DNA of 64,000 bases from Brevundimonas vitisensis (GCF_016656965.1 NZ_CP067977.1:2318501-2382500); one strand, 5' to 3'. Counted from the stretch's first letter, positions 17,574-27,130 are shown. A program made the numbers and translations. The notes: generated by a model not told the origin, from the letters alone.

Positions 17574-17771
17574 CTAGCTCAGACTGGCCTGGATCACGCT
17601 GGGACCGGCAGTACCGCGTTCCCTTATGGCCTCTCCGACGCCGATCACCAGCGAGGCCGTCAGGACGGCGGAGACCAGAGCAATACCGGCCAACCGAAGG
17701 CCGTGTATCAAGTCGCGATGATCTGGACCCACTGCCGCTCCCCCGAGATTCGACAGAAGGACAGTCACCAC
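17574..17771 (-). CDS. Possible small single-span membrane protein
   Basis: A 65-codon frame with a GTG start at 17771, just downstream (on the same strand) of the terminator of the OmpA-type lipoprotein gene. The central part (GLRLAGIALVSAVLTASLVIG, about 25-45) is a convincing transmembrane segment flanked by charged residues (GEAIRERG). I do not recognise a family. No strong Shine-Dalgarno or promoter is evident, and the GTG-GTG start is ambiguous. Codon usage is mostly GC-ending but less so than the neighbours. It may be a genuine small protein or the remnant of a longer gene. Confidence 0.4.
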   Translation of the reverse strand: MVTVLLSNLGGAAVGPDHRDLIHGLRLAGIALVSAVLTASLVIGVGEAIRERGTAGPSVIQASLS

Positions 17772-17803
17772 GAGATGAGCGGCATCGCAAGTCGCTGTTC
17801 ACT

Positions 17804-17834
17804 AAAAAACGGGCGGCACCGAAATGCCGCCCGT
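17804..17834 (-). terminator. Rho-independent terminator of the OmpA-type lipoprotein gene
   Basis: On the minus strand, ACGGGCGGCA (17834-17825) pairs with TGCCGCCCGT (17818-17809) around a 6-nt loop and runs into six T residues (17809-17804). It lies 24 bp after the stop of the gene at 17858-18532. Confidence 0.9.
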
Positions 17835-17857
17835 CATTCATTCAGGCTTGTAGGCGC

Positions 17858-18532
17858 TTAGCCGCGGAACGGACGGATGGTGATCTCCACCCGGCGGTTC
17901 TGGGCCTTGCCCGAGGCCGTGGCGTTGGACGCGACCGGCTCGGCCTCGCCGCGCCCTTCGACGTACAGACGGTCGGCCAGAACATTGCGCTGTACCAGAT
18001 AGGACGCAACCGAGGACGCCCGACGCCGCGACAGGTCCAGGTTGTAGGCGTCCGCGCCGTCGGAATCGGCGTGGCCGATGATGTCGATGGTCGACTGATC
18101 GTACTGGTTCAGGACCGCGGCCACATCGTCGAGCACGGCGTAGAAGCCGCCTTCGATGTTGGACTGGTTGCTGGCGAAGGTCACATCCGACGGCATGCGA
18201 AGCACCAGGACGTCGCCCTGACGCGCCACGCCAACGCCGGTGCCGGACAGTTCGGCTTCCAGGGCGCGCTGCTGGCGATCCATGTAGTTGCCCACCGCAC
18301 CACCGGCCAGGGCTCCGATGCCAGCCCCGATCAGGGCGTTCTTGCGGCCTTCTTCGCTGTTGGAGGTGTTGGTCAGATAACCGAGGATCGCCCCGCCCAC
18401 GGCGCCGGCGATCACACCGGTGCCGGTGTTGTTGCGACGCGGGGTCGAGCTGTAGGGGTCGGTCGTGGTGCAGGCGGCCGTGGCCAGCAGGGTGATGACG
18501 CCGGCACTGGCGACGAAAATCTTGGCGCGCAT
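17858..18532 (-). CDS. OmpA-family lipoprotein with glycine-zipper segment (YiaD/Pal-like)
   Basis: A 224-aa outer-membrane lipoprotein. Signal peptide with lipobox ending in C21 (LLATAAC); two glycine-zipper helices at about 38-55 (GVIAGAVGGAILGYL) and 67-82 (ALIGAGIGALAGGAVGNYMD), which usually insert in membranes; and an OmpA peptidoglycan-binding domain at about 110-222 (IDIIGHADSDGADAYNLDLS, RRRASSVASYL). The domain order matches the YiaD family. AAGGA precedes the ATG at 18532. Probable role: tethering outer membrane to peptidoglycan. Confidence 0.9.
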   Translation of the reverse strand: MRAKIFVASAGVITLLATAACTTTDPYSSTPRRNNTGTGVIAGAVGGAILGYLTNTSNSEEGRKNALIGAGIGALAGGAVGNYMDRQQRALEAELSGTGVGVARQGDVLVLRMPSDVTFASNQSNIEGGFYAVLDDVAAVLNQYDQSTIDIIGHADSDGADAYNLDLSRRRASSVASYLVQRNVLADRLYVEGRGEAEPVASNATASGKAQNRRVEITIRPFRG

Positions 18533-18682
18533 GGATATATCCTTCTGATCCGAATGGGTCGGCGCGAAAACGCCAGTCTACGGTGAAGGTTCCTAGCTGT
18601 ATCTGAGATGAACGACGCGGGTTTGCCAAGATCGGGGCCCACAACGTAAAAGCCGACCCTGATCAAGCCAAAGGCCAAGTCC

Positions 18683-19654
18683 GTGAATCCTGTCCCGTCA
18701 TCCGTTCCTGCTTCTTCAGGTCGCGCCATCGAGCCGGTTTCGATGCGGCTGTATGACGAGGATTTTCAGGGCTTCAGCGACGCCCTCGGGTCGTCATTCC
18801 GGCGCTACGGCTTTGCGGTGGTCGCCGATCATGGGCTGGATGAAGCCGTCATCGAGGCTGCCATCGACGATGCCAAGGCCTTCTTCGCCCTGCCCGAGGC
18901 CGTCAAGCGGGCCTATCATGTGCCGGGGATCGGTGGGGCACGTGGCCTGACGCCCTTCGGGATCGAGGCGGCCAAGGATGCCGCGGCCGTCGATCTGAAG
19001 GAGTTCTGGCACGTCGGGCGCGAACTCCCGGCTGGCCATCCCTACCGCCAGTATATGCGCGACAATGTGTGGCCCACCGAGATCGAGGGCTTCCGCACCC
19101 ACCTCTACGGCATGTTCCAGGCGATGGATGACCTAGGGCGCAAGCTGCTGCGGGCCATCGCGCGGGCATTGGGGCTGTCCGACGACTGGTTCGAGGACAA
19201 GGTCGATATGGGCAACAGCGTCCTGCGGATGCTGCACTATCCGCCGGTTCCGGCTGATGCCCCCGGTGTCCGGGCCGGCGCGCATGAGGACATCAATGTC
19301 ATCACCCTTCTGCTCGGCGCGGAGGAGGCGGGGCTGCAGCTGAAGGATGCCGATGGGCGCTGGCTGGATATCGCTCCGCCGCCGGGCGCATTGGTGGTCA
19401 ATATCGGCGACATGCTGCAGCGGCTGACCAATCATGTCCTGCCGTCGACGACGCACCGCGTGGTCAATCCGGCGCCGGAACGGCGCGGTTTCGCGCGCTA
19501 TTCGACGCCCTTCTTCCTGCACTTCAATCCGGATTTCGAGATCGCGACCCTGCCGTCGACGATCACGCCCGACCGGCCGGACCGCTATGCCGGGCAGTCG
19601 ATCACGGCGGAGGAGTTCCTGTTGCAGCGGCTGCGGGAAATCCGCCTGCTCTAG
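18683..19654 (+). CDS. 2-oxoglutarate/Fe(II)-dependent oxygenase, isopenicillin N synthase family
   Basis: A 323-aa non-heme iron oxygenase. The N-terminal DIOX_N region (about 20-135) precedes the 2OG-FeII domain with iron ligands H201 and D203 (AGAHEDINVITLLLG) and H258 (TTHRVVNP) and the 2OG-binding R272-x-S274 (RYSTPFF). The family oxidises varied small molecules; the substrate here cannot be inferred, and penicillin synthesis is not implied. The start is GTG at 18683 with AAGG at about 18671. It converges with the TadG-like gene, with only 4 bp between the stops. Confidence 0.9.
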   Translation: MNPVPSSVPASSGRAIEPVSMRLYDEDFQGFSDALGSSFRRYGFAVVADHGLDEAVIEAAIDDAKAFFALPEAVKRAYHVPGIGGARGLTPFGIEAAKDAAAVDLKEFWHVGRELPAGHPYRQYMRDNVWPTEIEGFRTHLYGMFQAMDDLGRKLLRAIARALGLSDDWFEDKVDMGNSVLRMLHYPPVPADAPGVRAGAHEDINVITLLLGAEEAGLQLKDADGRWLDIAPPPGALVVNIGDMLQRLTNHVLPSTTHRVVNPAPERRGFARYSTPFFLHFNPDFEIATLPSTITPDRPDRYAGQSITAEEFLLQRLREIRLL

Positions 19655-19658
19655 ACGC

Positions 19659-21494
19659 CTACTTCGAGATCCGCAGCCGGGTGATGTCGCGGCCGATGGC
19701 CTGGAAGGCGGCGGACAGGTCGGTGCCGCTGTTGGGCATATAGACGTGATTGGCCGAGGTCGCGCACTCGTTGACGATCGCCCGCGCGCGCGGGTCGTCG
19801 ACCACCTGGAACCCGACCGTATAGACGATGACGCCTGATCCCTTCATGGAGGCGCACAGGGCCAGGGTCTGGTCGAAGGGGTGGCCGTTCGGCGCATTGC
19901 AGTTGATCTGCACCTCGCGCGAGCCGGAGCCATTGGTCGAGTCCTGGGCGATGACGCCGTTGCAATAGCCGCTGTTGTATTCGCCGTCCGTCATGATGAC
20001 GACAGCCTTTAGGACCTCAAGCGGGTTGTAGGGACCGGCCGCATTGGACGGCCACAGGGACGCGAAGTTCGGGGAGACCGTGTACCAGCCCCAGCCCACC
20101 CCGATGTGACCGGCTGTGGAGCCCGATGCGGTCAGGCCATTGATACGGCTCTTGATCGTGGTGCGGTTGCTGCTGAGCGGCAGGATGGTGTTGGGCAGGC
20201 ACGGGTTGCTGGACGACGGATAGTTGCGGCCCAGTCGCGCCGAGCCCGGAGAAGCGTCGGTATAGGCATTGGTGCCGTGCCGCTCGGTCACGCAGGTGCT
20301 GATCTGCTGGGTCACCAGGGTGCCGTAGGGGTTGAAGAAGGCGTAGTAGGTGCAGCCGGCCTGGGCGCACCACGACCGGCCGCCGCTGGAGTAGTTGTCC
20401 CAGTTGGCCCCGTTCACGCCGATCGAATAGGTATTGGTCGTGACGTCACTGACCCGATAGGTCCGGTCGTTGATCTGGGTCATGCCGCTGACATTGGTGA
20501 TGCGGACATATTGGTTGTTGGACAGGCCGTGGCTGTTGGCTGTGACCACTACCGAGCAGTCGTCGACCTGACATTTCCGGATCGTGCCGCCCGAGCTGTA
20601 GTTGTTCCAGTTGGAGCTCGAGACGCCGGACAGGGTGAATGTGTTTGTCGCTCGGTTCGAGACCACATAGGCGCGGTTATTGACCTGGGTCATGCCGCTG
20701 ACGCCGTTGATCCAGACGACGTCACCGTTCTGGAAGCCGTGGTTGTTGGAGGTGATACGGGCGGGGTTGTTGCGGGTAATGTTGCTGATCGACTTCGACG
20801 AGCCCGTCGACCAGGAGGCTCCGGTGATATTGGCCGAGCCGATGATGGAGCCGCGGGCGTTGGTGGCATAGGAGTCGACGTTGACGGCCATCGAATAGGG
20901 CACCACCGACACCTTGGAATAATAGGGTGACTGCTGGTCCTGAACCACGATGTCGACCAGGTCTGAGGCGGCGGCGCGCAGATCGATGATCTTCTGGCCC
21001 TGCATCGAGCCGGTGGTGTCGAGCACCAGAGCGACCTCGACGTTCTTGGACGACCGGTTGACCTCCGAATGGGCCCCGACCGGGATATACTCGTCCATGA
21101 ACTGCCCGTAGGGCGGCAGGAAGATGTGGGCGACCAGGGTCTTCACATCGACTTTGGCGTCGGCGATGACGACGTCGTTTTCATCCAGACTGAAGCGGGT
21201 GTCGCCGGTGCGCAGCGTGATCTGGGGGTAGGCCTTCAGGTTCGCTTCGAGCGAGGCCATGCCGACCCGGTTGATGTCGACGTCCTCGGTATAGGATGAT
21301 CGGGCCGCAGCCAGGGTGGCGGCGTCCAGGGCGTCCTGAAGATTGACGCGCACGGTTGAGGCCCGGTGGATGTCCACGCCGCCCACCGTCATCAGGATTA
21401 ATACGGGCAGGCTCAGGGCAAACATCATGGCGATGTTGCCGCGAGTGTCGCGCGCAAAGCGCCGCGCCGCATGGGTCCAGGTCAACAGGCTCAT
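19659..21494 (-). CDS. TadG-like protein with VWA domain carrying two FCCH-like repeats
   Basis: The 611-aa product from the ATG at 21494 begins with a TadE/TadG-type N-terminus: FARDTRGNIAMMFALSLPVL and one transmembrane helix (about 22-42), as in Flp-pilus assembly proteins. A von Willebrand A domain follows, with MIDAS motif DTTGSM at 159-164 and VIMTDGEYNSG further on. The VWA domain is interrupted by two tandem ~60-residue repeats (about 245-303 and 315-373), each with an HGxxNxxxVxIxxVSGMTQxN core and ending NYSSGG, resembling FCCH-type beta modules. No other tad genes are nearby. The frame is open 29 codons further upstream, but that part looks non-coding. Confidence 0.88.
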   Translation of the reverse strand: MSLLTWTHAARRFARDTRGNIAMMFALSLPVLILMTVGGVDIHRASTVRVNLQDALDAATLAAARSSYTEDVDINRVGMASLEANLKAYPQITLRTGDTRFSLDENDVVIADAKVDVKTLVAHIFLPPYGQFMDEYIPVGAHSEVNRSSKNVEVALVLDTTGSMQGQKIIDLRAAASDLVDIVVQDQQSPYYSKVSVVPYSMAVNVDSYATNARGSIIGSANITGASWSTGSSKSISNITRNNPARITSNNHGFQNGDVVWINGVSGMTQVNNRAYVVSNRATNTFTLSGVSSSNWNNYSSGGTIRKCQVDDCSVVVTANSHGLSNNQYVRITNVSGMTQINDRTYRVSDVTTNTYSIGVNGANWDNYSSGGRSWCAQAGCTYYAFFNPYGTLVTQQISTCVTERHGTNAYTDASPGSARLGRNYPSSSNPCLPNTILPLSSNRTTIKSRINGLTASGSTAGHIGVGWGWYTVSPNFASLWPSNAAGPYNPLEVLKAVVIMTDGEYNSGYCNGVIAQDSTNGSGSREVQINCNAPNGHPFDQTLALCASMKGSGVIVYTVGFQVVDDPRARAIVNECATSANHVYMPNSGTDLSAAFQAIGRDITRLRISK

Positions 21495-21600
21495 ACCGAT
21501 CCGCTCATCCCGACGCCGGGCGCAACTGTGCCGACATCTCATGCCGGCATGATGGCGTGGGCCGGTTAAGGGATCGGCCAAGACGCAGGGTTAACGGAAC

Positions 21601-21631
21601 CTCGCCCCCCTCCGCATGGGCGGGGGGCGAG
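21601..21631 (-). terminator. GC-rich hairpin downstream of the M2 peptidase gene
   Basis: CTCGCCCCCC (21601-21610) pairs perfectly with GGGGGGCGAG (21622-21631) around an 11-nt loop. It lies 9 bp after the stop of the M2 peptidase gene (21640). There is no clear T-tract, so termination efficiency is uncertain. Confidence 0.6.
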
Positions 21632-21639
21632 GTAGCGCG

Positions 21640-23523
21640 TCACCAGCCGCAGGCCTTGCCGCGGTTCTGTTCGGTCAGCCAGGTGTTCAGCGGCGCGAAG
21701 TAGTCGGCGACGGCCGAGGCGTCATTGCCGTTCTCACCGGTGAAGGCGGCCATGGCTTCGGGCCAGGGGCGGGACTGGCCCATCTCCATCATGGCATTGA
21801 AGCGCTGGCCGACCTCGGTGTTGCCGTAGATCGAGCAGCGGTGCAGCGGCCCGGTCCAGCCGGCCTGTTTGCAGGCCGCGCGATGGAACTGGAACTGATA
21901 GATGTGGGCCAGGAAGTAGCGGGTGTAGGGCGTGTTTCCGGGGATATGATACTTGGCCCCCGGATCGAAGGCGTCGGCCGGACGCGGTCCGGGCGGGGTC
22001 AGGCCCTGGTATTTCAGCATATTGGCCGTCCAGGCCTGATTATACTCAGCCGGGCCGGTCTTGCCGCTGAACACATCCCAGCGCCAGCGATCGACCATCA
22101 CGCTGAACGGCAGGAAGGCAATCTTGTCCAGCGCCATCTTCAGCAGGAAGGGGATGTCCTCAGCATCGCCCGGCACGGTCTCCAGAAGCCCGATCTGGTT
22201 CAGATAGGTCGGGGTCAGGGCCGACAGGCCGATGAAGTCGCCGATCGCCTCGTGGAAGCCGTCGTTCGCCCCGTTCTTGAACAGGAAGGGCTGGTCCTTG
22301 TAGGCGCGCTGATAGACGTTGTGGCCCAGCTCGTGATGGACGGTATAGAAGTCGTCGCCATTCACCTGGGTGCACATCTTGATGCGCACATCCTCCAGAT
22401 TGTCGAGGTTCCAGGCCGAGGCGTGGCAGACGACCTCGCGGCCTTCGGGGCGGGTGATCTGGCTGCGCTCCCAGAAGGTCTCGGGCAGGGGATCCAGGCC
22501 GATCGAGGTGTAGAAGCCCTCACCGGTGCGGACCATTTTTTCGGCATCATAGCCGCCCTGGACCAACAGGTCGGTCAGGTCATAGCTGCTGTCGCCGCCC
22601 GTCTTGGGGGCCACGACGTCATAGATGTTGCCCCACTGCTGCGACCACATATTGCCCAGCAGGTCGGCGCGGATCGGTCCGGTCGCGGGCTGGACGGCGT
22701 CGCCATAACGCTCGTTCAGTCGGCTGCGCACATAGCAGTGCAGGTTCTCGTAGAAGGGCTTGACCTGTTCCCACAGGCGATCGGTCTCGGCGGCGAAGGC
22801 GTCGGGGGTCATGTCATAGCCCGAGCGCCACATGGCCCCGGTGTCGGCAAAGCCCAGCTCGCGAGCCCCTTCGTTGGCGATTTCGACCATGCGCGCATAG
22901 TCGGAGGCCATGACCGGCGAGACGGTGCGCCAGCCTTCGTACAGGGCCTTGGTCTCGGCCGGATTGCGGCTCTCGGCGATCAGGCCGACGGCGTCATCCA
23001 GGGTGATCTGGCGACCCTGATAGTCGAACTTGCCGGTGGCATAGGTGGAATCCAGCCGCGTGGTGATCTGGGCCAGTTCGTCGGCGCCGCCCGGACGGTT
23101 CGGGGCCGGCAGGGTGATGCCCTGACGCAGCAGGTTCAGCTTGCGCCGAACGTCGGCGGGCACCTGGACATCGTTGAAGCGGGCGGCCTCATTGGCCAGC
23201 TTGACCTGAAGCTCGGTGTATTGGGCGTTGGCCTTGGACTCCAGCCACATGGTGTCGTGGGTGATATAGGTGGCGCGCACCCACTGGACCCGGCCGACAT
23301 ATTCGCTGAGCGCGCTCAGATCGGCTTCGGCCTTGGCGACGAAGGCGGTGGCTCCTTCAGCCGTGGCGGCAAAGGTCTGGTCGGTGGCGACGGGCATGGC
23401 ACCCAGCTCCGACGCGGGGGGCGGCGTCTCGGCCATCGGGGTATCGTCGCGGAACAGGGCGCAGCCGGCCAGACCCAGGGTCAGGGCGCAGACAGCAGTG
23501 GCAGTCATCAGGGGGCGTTTCAT
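21640..23523 (-). CDS. M2-family peptidyl-dipeptidase lipoprotein (ACE-like)
   Basis: A 627-aa zinc metallopeptidase of the angiotensin-converting-enzyme family (M2), which removes C-terminal dipeptides. Lipobox LAGC with C21 indicates an envelope-anchored lipoprotein. The zinc motif H397-E-L-G-H401 is followed by the third-ligand region GFHEAIGDFIGLSAL. Length and helical character match bacterial ACE homologues, which occur in many Caulobacterales and xanthomonads. AGGAGA precedes the ATG at 23523 at good spacing. Confidence 0.94.
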   Translation of the reverse strand: MKRPLMTATAVCALTLGLAGCALFRDDTPMAETPPPASELGAMPVATDQTFAATAEGATAFVAKAEADLSALSEYVGRVQWVRATYITHDTMWLESKANAQYTELQVKLANEAARFNDVQVPADVRRKLNLLRQGITLPAPNRPGGADELAQITTRLDSTYATGKFDYQGRQITLDDAVGLIAESRNPAETKALYEGWRTVSPVMASDYARMVEIANEGARELGFADTGAMWRSGYDMTPDAFAAETDRLWEQVKPFYENLHCYVRSRLNERYGDAVQPATGPIRADLLGNMWSQQWGNIYDVVAPKTGGDSSYDLTDLLVQGGYDAEKMVRTGEGFYTSIGLDPLPETFWERSQITRPEGREVVCHASAWNLDNLEDVRIKMCTQVNGDDFYTVHHELGHNVYQRAYKDQPFLFKNGANDGFHEAIGDFIGLSALTPTYLNQIGLLETVPGDAEDIPFLLKMALDKIAFLPFSVMVDRWRWDVFSGKTGPAEYNQAWTANMLKYQGLTPPGPRPADAFDPGAKYHIPGNTPYTRYFLAHIYQFQFHRAACKQAGWTGPLHRCSIYGNTEVGQRFNAMMEMGQSRPWPEAMAAFTGENGNDASAVADYFAPLNTWLTEQNRGKACGW

Positions 23524-23618
23524 CAGGGTCTCCTGTACGCAGGCCGGGCGATGCGCCCCGGACCTCGTTCGTGGGCCGCACAGGATGTGACGGCGAAGCG
23601 TCCGTCAAGCGCCGCGGT

Positions 23619-24317
23619 TCAGTCCAGGACGCAGGCGGCCAGGCCGTCGTTGCGCACTGTGCCCATGGCGGCCTGGATGCGTGCCGCGCGGCGGCGGACA
23701 TAGGGGCCGGGCGAGGCGGCCTTATAGCGGCGCGGACTGGGCAGGATGGCTGCCAGCCGGGCCGCCTCGCGCGCGGTCAGCTCGTCGGCGTCCTTGCCGT
23801 ACCAGTGGCGGGCGGCGGCCTGGGCCCCATAGACGCCGGGGGCCCATTCGGCGACGTTCAAATAGACCTCCATGATCCGGCGCTTGGACCAGGTCGCCTC
23901 GATCAGGACGGTATAGCCCGCCTCCAGCCCCTTGCGGATCCAGTCGCGGCCGGGCCACAGGAAGACGTTCTTGGCGGTCTGCTGGCTGATGGTCGAACCG
24001 CCCCGGACGCGACCGCCGGAGGCATTGGTCCGCAGAGCCTTTTCGATCGCCTTCATGTCGAAGCCCGAATGGGCACAGAAGTTGGCATCCTCTGCCGCGA
24101 TGGCGGCCTCGACCAGTCGGGGGGAGATGTCGTCCAGCCCTCGCCAGCGATAGAACAGCCCGTTGCCGCTCAAGGCCCGACTGGTCATCAGCAGGGTCAG
24201 CGGCGGCGGGACCACGGCATGGATCAGGACGCCGCCGATCGGCAGCAACGCCAGGACCAGCAGTCCGATCAGGATCGGCCGGCCGCGCTTTCGGATGGTG
24301 TCGGACGCCCCCGTCAT
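23619..24317 (-). CDS. mtgA: Monofunctional peptidoglycan glycosyltransferase
   Basis: Polymerises lipid II into glycan strands in the periplasm. The 232-aa protein from the ATG at 24317 has an N-terminal membrane anchor (about 12-32; ILIGLLVLALLPIGGVLIHA) and the GT51 motifs AIAAEDANFCAHSGFD, GGSTISQQTAKNVFL, and KRRIMEVYLNVAEWAPGVYGAQAA. No transpeptidase domain follows, so it is MtgA rather than a class A PBP. It lies 37 bp downstream of the WD40 gene, apparently the last gene of the zinc-associated operon; whether it is co-transcribed is unproven. Confidence 0.95.
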   Translation of the reverse strand: MTGASDTIRKRGRPILIGLLVLALLPIGGVLIHAVVPPPLTLLMTSRALSGNGLFYRWRGLDDISPRLVEAAIAAEDANFCAHSGFDMKAIEKALRTNASGGRVRGGSTISQQTAKNVFLWPGRDWIRKGLEAGYTVLIEATWSKRRIMEVYLNVAEWAPGVYGAQAAARHWYGKDADELTAREAARLAAILPSPRRYKAASPGPYVRRRAARIQAAMGTVRNDGLAACVLD

Positions 24318-24354
24318 GGATGGATGATGGCCCCCTGGACCGGGCGGAGCAAGA

Positions 24355-25332
24355 TCAGACCGAGACGACCCCGGCCGCTCCATCCTCATCGGCCCAGGCG
24401 ATGCGGGTCGCATCGGGGCTGAGGGCCAGGGCGGCGATGGCCGGGCCCTTGTCCGCCTTGACGAAGTTGAGACCCTGGCCCGCCGGATCGGCCAGCCAGA
24501 CGCGGCCGTCGTTCAGACCGGCCGTCAGGACGCCGTGGTCCGGGCGGGCCGCGACCAGGGCGACCAGGCTTCCCTCGTCATAGCCGATCTCGGTCGCCTC
24601 GCGGCCCATGGGACCGTTCGCCCCGATGAAGGGCCACAGGACGGCACCCTGGGCCCCAGACGTCGCCAGCAGGGCTCCGTTGGACAGGAAGGCCATGGCG
24701 CGGATCTTGGACGGATAGCCGCCCATGCGCAGGTTTTTGCCGTCCTTCAGCCGCCAGCCGTGCAGCTGGGCATCCTGCATGATGGTGATGACGAAGGCCC
24801 CGTCCGGTGAGAAGCCGACGCCGGTGTGCGATCCAGCCCAGGCCAGCATCACGGGACGCTGCTGGGCGATGCGCGCATACCAAAGAGCGGCCCCGCCATA
24901 GGTAGAGGCCGCCAGCCGTCGCCCCTTGGGCTCGAAGGCGACGCCGGACACGGTGCGCTCATGGCTGAAGTCGCGGCGGAAGGCGGGATCGGCGGCATCC
25001 AGCACCGACACGACCTTGCCCGCCGAAAAGGCGATCAGGCCAGAGGCGGGCGAGGCATCCACGGAATCGATCCAGCGTCCGCCGACATCGGCCAGAACCA
25101 CGATCTCGTCCGAGCGGGACCAGACCAGTTTCCCGTCGTCGCCGCCGGTGACGATCCCTCGGCCGGACGGGTGCACGCATGCGCACAGCACGGCACCATC
25201 ATGAACCTGGGCCACTGCGCCGCCCTCGAACCGGACCGTGCCGTCGCCAAGGGCGAAGACCGCGCCATCGGCGTCGAACAGGGCAGCGGTGATCTGGGCA
25301 TCGAATGAAATCTGCATGGGGGCGGTCGTCAC
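24355..25332 (-). CDS. WD40-repeat beta-propeller protein
   Basis: A 325-aa cytoplasmic protein made almost entirely of WD40-like blades (HPSGRGIVTGGDDGKLVWSR, VSGVAFEPKGRRLAASTYGG, GVGFSPDGAFVITIMQD, LALSPDATRIAWADEDG). There is no signal peptide. The GTG at 25332 overlaps the SDR stop (GTGA); an ATG at 25317 is an alternative start. Its function is unknown. The tight coupling downstream of a COG0523 metallochaperone and an SDR suggests a scaffold or protein-interaction role linked to zinc stress (inference). Confidence 0.85.
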   Translation of the reverse strand: MTTAPMQISFDAQITAALFDADGAVFALGDGTVRFEGGAVAQVHDGAVLCACVHPSGRGIVTGGDDGKLVWSRSDEIVVLADVGGRWIDSVDASPASGLIAFSAGKVVSVLDAADPAFRRDFSHERTVSGVAFEPKGRRLAASTYGGAALWYARIAQQRPVMLAWAGSHTGVGFSPDGAFVITIMQDAQLHGWRLKDGKNLRMGGYPSKIRAMAFLSNGALLATSGAQGAVLWPFIGANGPMGREATEIGYDEGSLVALVAARPDHGVLTAGLNDGRVWLADPAGQGLNFVKADKGPAIAALALSPDATRIAWADEDGAAGVVSV

Positions 25333-26021
25333 CAGGCGATCTCGCGACCGGTGTAGTCGATAAAGCGATGAGCCTGTGCCCCGGCATTGGCGGCCAACTG
25401 GTCGGCGATGCCCGCCACACTGGTCGCCACGTCGATGTCGGCGCCGGAGCCGCCCATGTCGGTCCGGACCCAGCCGGGGTGGATCGACAGGACCGTGATC
25501 CCAAAGGGCCGGGCGGCCGTCAGCCACAGGGACCGGGCCAGGCTGTTCTGGGCTGCCTTGGAGGCGCGATAGACCTCCATCCCGCCGCTCTCGTTCTCGG
25601 CGATGGAGCCCATGATGCTGGACATGAAGGCCAGGGTGCCGGTCTGCTCGCGGACATGGCCGAGCAGGGCGTGTGCCAGCCGAACGGGGCCGAAGACATT
25701 GGCCTGCATCACCTGGTTCAGGGTGTCGGCATCGGCGCTGACGACGCTCTTGGGACCAGAGACCCCCGCATTGATGAAGGCGATATCGAGCGGTGCCGAC
25801 AACTGGGCGACCAGGCGCGCGATGTCGGCGTCGGAGGTCACGTCGATCTGATGAAGCGTCAGGCGCTCGGCACCAGGAAGGGCCTTCAGTCCGGCTTCAT
25901 CCTCGGGCTTGCGCACTGTGGCGATGACGTCGAAGCCGCGAGCTAGGTGTTCGGCGACGAGGCCGAGGCCCAGGCCGCGCGACGCGCCGACGATCAGAAT
26001 GGTCTGCGGAGCGGCGGTCAT
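25329..26021 (-). CDS. Short-chain dehydrogenase/reductase (CsgA-type SDR)
   Basis: A 230-aa Rossmann-fold oxidoreductase. Cofactor loop GASRGLGLG near the N-terminus, NAG in IAFINAG, and the catalytic YxxxK as Y-R-A-S-K. The short length and the sequence around [19 protein letters not shown] resemble the CsgA/sniffer-like subgroup. The ATG at 26021 overlaps the COG0523 gene stop by 4 bp and its own stop overlaps the WD40 gene by 4 bp, so it is firmly inside the operon. The substrate is unknown. Confidence 0.9.
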   Translation of the reverse strand: MTAAPQTILIVGASRGLGLGLVAEHLARGFDVIATVRKPEDEAGLKALPGAERLTLHQIDVTSDADIARLVAQLSAPLDIAFINAGVSGPKSVVSADADTLNQVMQANVFGPVRLAHALLGHVREQTGTLAFMSSIMGSIAENESGGMEVYRASKAAQNSLARSLWLTAARPFGITVLSIHPGWVRTDMGGSGADIDVATSVAGIADQLAANAGAQAHRFIDYTGREIAW

Positions 26022-27130
26022 GCCGCACACCCCTCGAACCCGGCCTTAAGTGCCGCTTCGTCCAGGTCGCGGCCGATGAAGACGGCGCGGCTCCAGCGGC
26101 GTTCCTTGACGCCCCAGTCGCGTTGCAGCTCGCCCTCGAGGATCATGTGGACGGCCTGGAAGACCAGGCGGCGGTCCTCGCCCTGGACGTCGATAATGCC
26201 CTTGGCGCGCAGGATGTTCTGACCCTGCTCGCCCAGCAGGCGGTCCAGCCAGGCGGTGAATTTGGCCCCGTTCATCGGTCGGTCCAGCGACAGGGAGATA
26301 CCACGGATGTCGTCGCCATGGTCATGGCCGCGCGCGCCGGAAACACCGTCCACTGAGTCCACTCGGTCCACATGGGGGTGGTGATGGCCGTGGTGGTGAT
26401 CGTGGTCGTGATCGTGGTCATGGCCGTGGCCGCAGTGTTCGTCGTGGACGTGGCCGGCCTCTCCGTGCGGCGGATTGGCGAACTCGGGATTGATGTCCAG
26501 GATCCGCTCCAGATCGAACCCGCCCAGGCCCAGCACCTGATCCAGCGGGACATTGGCGCGCATCGCGCGGGTGATGGGGGCCAGGGGGTTCAGCTTGCGC
26601 AGGCGCTGTTCGACCGCGACCAGTTCACCCTCTGACGCCAGATCGGTCTTGTTCAGGATGATGCGGTCGGCGAAGGCGACCTGTTCGCGCGCCTCCTTGG
26701 AGTCGTCCAGCCGGGCCATGACGTGTTTGGCGTCGACCAGGGCGGTGACGCTGTCCAGCCGGGTCTTGGCCTTGACGTCCTCGTCGACGAAAAAGGTCTG
26801 GGCCACCGGGCCGGGGTCGGCCAGGCCGGTGGTTTCCACGATGATGGCGTCGAAGGCGGGCTTGCCCGGGCGCTGGCGCTTCATCAGGCCGGCGACGACG
26901 CGGATCAGGTCGCCGCGCACCGTGCAGCAGACGCAGCCGTTGTTCATCTCGAACACATCTTCATCGGCGCCGACGACCAGGTCGTTGTCGATGCCGATCT
27001 CGCCGAACTCATTGACGATGACGGCGTAACGCTTGCCGTGATCCTCGGTCAGGATGCGGTTCAGCAGGGTGGTCTTTCCGGCGCCGAGATAGCCGGTGAG
27101 CACGGTGACGGGAGTGCGGGTGTCGGTCAT
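26018..27130 (-). CDS. COG0523/CobW-family GTPase, zinc metallochaperone type
   Basis: A G3E-family GTPase of about 370 aa. Walker [10 protein letters not shown] (13-21), the metal-binding CVCC at 66-69 inside [12 protein letters not shown], the NKTD base-recognition motif, a histidine-rich stretch (about 230-265, alternating His/Asp) and the C-terminal CobW_C domain. COG0523 proteins under Zur control deliver zinc to client enzymes in zinc starvation (ZNG1-like). The upstream CDF gene and the Zur-like box at 28834-28846 support a zinc role over cobalamin synthesis; no cob genes are nearby. An ATG at 27139 is an alternative start. Confidence 0.92.
   Translation of the reverse strand: MTDTRTPVTVLTGYLGAGKTTLLNRILTEDHGKRYAVIVNEFGEIGIDNDLVVGADEDVFEMNNGCVCCTVRGDLIRVVAGLMKRQRPGKPAFDAIIVETTGLADPGPVAQTFFVDEDVKAKTRLDSVTALVDAKHVMARLDDSKEAREQVAFADRIILNKTDLASEGELVAVEQRLRKLNPLAPITRAMRANVPLDQVLGLGGFDLERILDINPEFANPPHGEAGHVHDEHCGHGHDHDHDHDHHHGHHHPHVDRVDSVDGVSGARGHDHGDDIRGISLSLDRPMNGAKFTAWLDRLLGEQGQNILRAKGIIDVQGEDRRLVFQAVHMILEGELQRDWGVKERRWSRAVFIGRDLDEAALKAGFEGCAA

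Noticed and set aside
18683..19654. Penicillin biosynthesis gene
   Set aside because: Family resemblance to isopenicillin N synthase only reflects the common oxygenase fold; no related pathway genes are present.
26018..27130. CobW as a cobalamin synthesis gene
   Set aside because: No cobalamin genes are nearby and the zinc context with CVCC and His-rich segments favours a zinc chaperone.
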